Under the pieces are notes generated by a model. It was not told the DNA's origin and searched no databases. It was given only the letters and a program-made list of their open reading frames with translations. Positions 60,988-64,000 of a stretch of DNA of 64,000 bases are shown here, in pieces. The stretch lies in contig CM054116.1 in the NCBI GenBank assembly GCA_028673005.1, positions 22,793,840 to 22,857,839 on the forward strand. The letters run 5' to 3'. This stretch comes from Tanypteryx hageni (lineage: Eukaryota; Arthropoda; Insecta; Odonata; Petaluridae). The position numbers and the translations under genes are program-made. The stretch's first letter is position 1; the number at the start of each line of letters is the position of its first letter.

Positions 60988-60995
60988 GTTATAAC

Positions 60996-63900
60996 GCACC
61001 TTTATATGGTCCTTTATGCTATTGCAATGAGTACAAATGAAATACGCCCAATGTAAGGAACGGGTCTACAGTGAGGCAATACTAGAATATAAAATAAAAA
61101 GGCAAAAAATGTAAAGATGTTGACGGAATGAATGGCTGACACATAGCGGGGGCATCGTGAACGTAAATGAGAGCTTATGGCAAAATCTGCACATATGTAT
61201 GCGCAGAATATCTTTTATTAAATGCAAAATCAGCAATTGCAAGACTGTCTTTGGTTAGCCTCCATTTTTCACGACGACAGACTGTAAAGGATACCTTGCG
61301 GGAACAATGACGTTTTTATTATTAACACGTAACAATTTTACAACATTATGTTTGAGTTTTATTCCCACAATGCCTTCCAAAATCGACTAGAATGAACGGC
61401 AGTCCAAATCCAAGGTTCGCAGCGTCGAAAATAACACGCCTTGATGCGTGCACGATAAAAAATACATCTTTATAAACTAAGCAGAAGCAGAGAAATCCAC
61501 AGCAAGACAATACACATTAAGCCGGTGAGCAACAACACCGATGACCGTCGCTATTAGCCTCGTACCGTGACTATATAAAACCATTGAAATATATCGCTTA
61601 GCATTTGGGCGAACTTGGTGACATAACCGCCGAAGGCCAATTCACTCGGTGCAGCCAACTGACGCTTTTTAATTTCCGCTTCTGACCCCTCACACCTAAA
61701 ACCCTTCCTTTTCCGCCAGGATGAAAGAGTGCAGGTGGGGCGGGAAGGGAGCGCCGAGGGGAGCGGGGGCAGTCGTCGCCACGCGATCGTCGCGGCGGGT
61801 GGCTCCACCAGAACAAACACAACTCGAACGAAAGGCTAAGTGGACGGAGGGAGAGGATCCAGAGACACGCGCCACCTTGAAACTTTCCACGGGCCAACAC
61901 AATGACTGACCGAAGAGAGAAGGGAAAGGACGTGAATTGGAGTCGAAAGAAATTGAGAATCATGAACTCTGCATCGCCAATTCAAGGATTAAAAGGACAG
62001 AGTAAAAATAACGATTAACAGTGATAAATGATAAGAACTAAAACCAATATCGACATTTTCAAAATTATACTGAGACGTAAAGAGTCGTGTTTAAGTGAGA
62101 AAATAAATTAAAATATCCACGCACTGTGAACTTAATTATTGACAATATAAAAATACAAAACACGTAACATACTAAAGGCACTGGCGACCGTAACACGCTT
62201 GGAGCGTATCCCATTTTATTAGGGAACAAGCAACTTACTTATAAGGAAAAAGTAATAAAACATTAAAAGACGGATATTATTTAATGTATGATAAAATAAT
62301 TATAGATGAAAACTCGAATTCCTTCGAATTGTACGGTTTCGTTTTACACGGACTTTTACAGGAACATGTCTACAGTGCAAAGCGAGAGATAGGTAATATA
62401 TAATAGGCATAATACATATAATATAAGATACCATCATGTAATAGGTATAATATAATAAATAACTGATTTTTATGGACTTAGATAATAAAGGAAGATTTAT
62501 CACAAAACACCTAATACCATAAATATATATTTTGGGGTTAATTAGATGATTTACAGGAATCAAAATAATAATGCCCATAAAAATGTGTGTGAAAGACATT
62601 CAGTTCGTTGAATTTAAGATTTGGACGAAGCTTTCATTCATTAAGTATTTTTTATGCCGAGGAACACAACAGCCACACAAATGCTTTTTCATAAATTACT
62701 TAAGCATGAAGGAGAGGGAGGAATAGGGGAACGAGAGACGGAAGAGAGATGAGGGGGAAGTAAGAAGGGGAAAGGAGAAAGTGGAAGGATAGGGAGAAAG
62801 AGAAGGTGCAAGGGAGAGATATGGGAAGAGTTCGGTAAAGAGGTATACGGACACCGTCTGGAACTAAGTGGAAGGGATGTCGGGGACCACTCTCCTCTGT
62901 GATGGAGTGCTGGGATGTGGAGGAGCAGAGGTGGGAGAGGAAGGCCAGCTGAGAGTTTTGGAGAGGGAAGGATGCGAGAGGAACAGCTTCAGGCAAGAGA
63001 TGGAGCTAGAGTGTAGATGATAAGGGAGGGCAGGACGCTCACTCTCGCAAACAAATCACCACTCTTTCATTATTGAAATTTAGCCAACCCTTATCCGATA
63101 CAAGTTAAAAACTTCTCCAATAAACAAATTCATATAGGAGAGAAAATGAAATTCGTCCTAAATTTCTTTGGAATACATATTCTACACCGAATTACAGGAC
63201 AGAAAACTCATTTTGCAATTTTGTGTTTTTTTCGCCAACGGCTAAAATATTTCTAGTAAAAGACTAAATCACGGCCAATATTATGAGAGGTAAACTTCAG
63301 AAAGAAACTTTCAGCAGTGATTACACCCTCGACGATCAACGAAAAATTCCTTTAGAAACTTCATAAATATGAAATTAAATTATTCAGACTGCGCAACACA
63401 AATTCTCGCGCTATTTATAGGATTTAAACGACTACATTAGTTTATTTTTCTATGAAAATTAATTTAAAGACTGCCAAAAACGACTCAACTGAGTATGTGA
63501 CACGCTTGATCACGAAAGGTCATTCTAGTTCACAGACTGACTCATAAATAACAAATGTTTATCACTGATTCCTGACTTAGTCAAAAGATACTGGTTCCCC
63601 ATAACCCACGTCCAATCCATCAAAATTTAAACCGACGAACACTCCAGTGCAGTCAACTTGGAAAGAAAAATATTAGTTGCTTTAACCTTCTGAATTGCGA
63701 TACAAGATTCAAACAAAGCGTTCCTCATCCTCCGGTTCCTTCGAATTTATCAAATGTGCCTTCCGTATCGTCCCTCTTCAAAAGAAAACAATGTTATACT
63801 GTTTAGCTCCTCTAGGCTTCTCATTAAAAGTGATTTCGTAATTTAACAATTTTCAATCTTCGAATAGACTTCCGCTGGTCCTTTGTTTAATCTCAACTTT

Positions 63901-64000
63901 TTCGGAAGTAGGCGCCTTTGCCAATTAGTTAACAGATATTTTTTAAAAAACAACGATCATTAACCTTCGTCGGACTGAAGTGCTTTTTGTTCGGTTGGAC
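60996..64000. other. Unannotated sequence
   Basis: A CpG-rich patch at about 61,690-61,850 and a purine-rich patch at about 62,705-62,990 give overlapping spurious frames. TA-rich runs occur near 62,390-62,450. No gene or element recognised to the window end. Confidence 0.5.

Larger units (their letters stand above)
58374..60995. repeat. 8-bp target-site duplication of the hAT element
   Basis: GTTATAAC at 58,374-58,381 is repeated exactly at 60,988-60,995. Confidence 0.93.

Overview
The window is eukaryotic genomic DNA and most likely comes from an arthropod. I base this on the mix of mobile-element families (RTE-type and Tx1-like LINEs, hAT, Helitron, and a PIF/Harbinger element whose accessory protein has MADF and BESS-like motifs), on tRNA-derived SINEs, on introns inside transposase genes, and on the abundance of low-complexity purine tracts. 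I cannot name the species. I found no convincing host protein-coding gene, no rRNA or functional tRNA gene and no CRISPR array. Nearly all long open frames outside the elements are translations of simple repeats. The window reads as a gene-poor, repeat-rich intergenic or large-intron region.

Layout. 1-73: probable end of a hAT-type element cut by the window edge. 74-18,480: mostly unannotatable AT-rich DNA with purine-rich minisatellites (about 1.58-1.84, 2.88-3.4, 7.74-7.93, 12.36-12.63 and 13.98-14.9 kb), TA microsatellites, small hAT-like non-autonomous elements (8,670-9,087 and, less surely, 15,094-15,356) and an inverted-repeat pair with a ribozyme-like core (about 7.43-7.65 kb). 18,480-22,290: a degenerate Tx1-like LINE whose endonuclease domain is split by a tRNA-derived SINE (18,574-18,903) with an 11-bp target duplication. 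22,972-26,087: a near full-length but dead RTE-type LINE with its own target duplication and a hairpin-rich 5' UTR. 26-37 kb: low-complexity and unannotated DNA, a 164-bp hAT-like MITE at 33.07 kb and a 3 x 115-bp tandem repeat at 35.89 kb. 37,549-39,722: a deleted PIF/Harbinger element with TTA duplications, a transposase fragment and a large inverted repeat carrying tRNA-like box A sequences in both arms. 42,105-43,742: a non-autonomous hAT element with a nested SINE.

The most informative part is 46,289-54,846, best read as one minus-strand non-autonomous Helitron (TC 5' end, hairpin plus CTAG 3' end, inserted in an AT dinucleotide) that has been invaded repeatedly. A minus-strand RTE LINE (47,347-51,443) is bounded by a 21-bp target duplication of Helitron sequence and contains a second, plus-strand RTE LINE (about 48,497-50,034) with an unbroken reverse transcriptase. 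Immediately beyond it lies a two-gene PIF/Harbinger element (about 51,467-54,482) encoding a HARBI1-like nuclease on the plus strand and a MADF/BESS protein on the minus strand. Their exons appear interdigitated, each gene's intron holding an exon of the other. A complete hAT element with 8-bp duplications and a lightly broken transposase follows at 58,382-60,987.

Element order can be read from the nesting: Helitron first, then the minus LINE, then the plus LINE; the Harbinger also entered the Helitron. Most coding regions carry stops and frameshifts. Only the plus-strand RTE reverse transcriptase at 48.5-50.0 kb and the 3' half of its minus-strand host are open over long distances, suggesting they are the youngest insertions.
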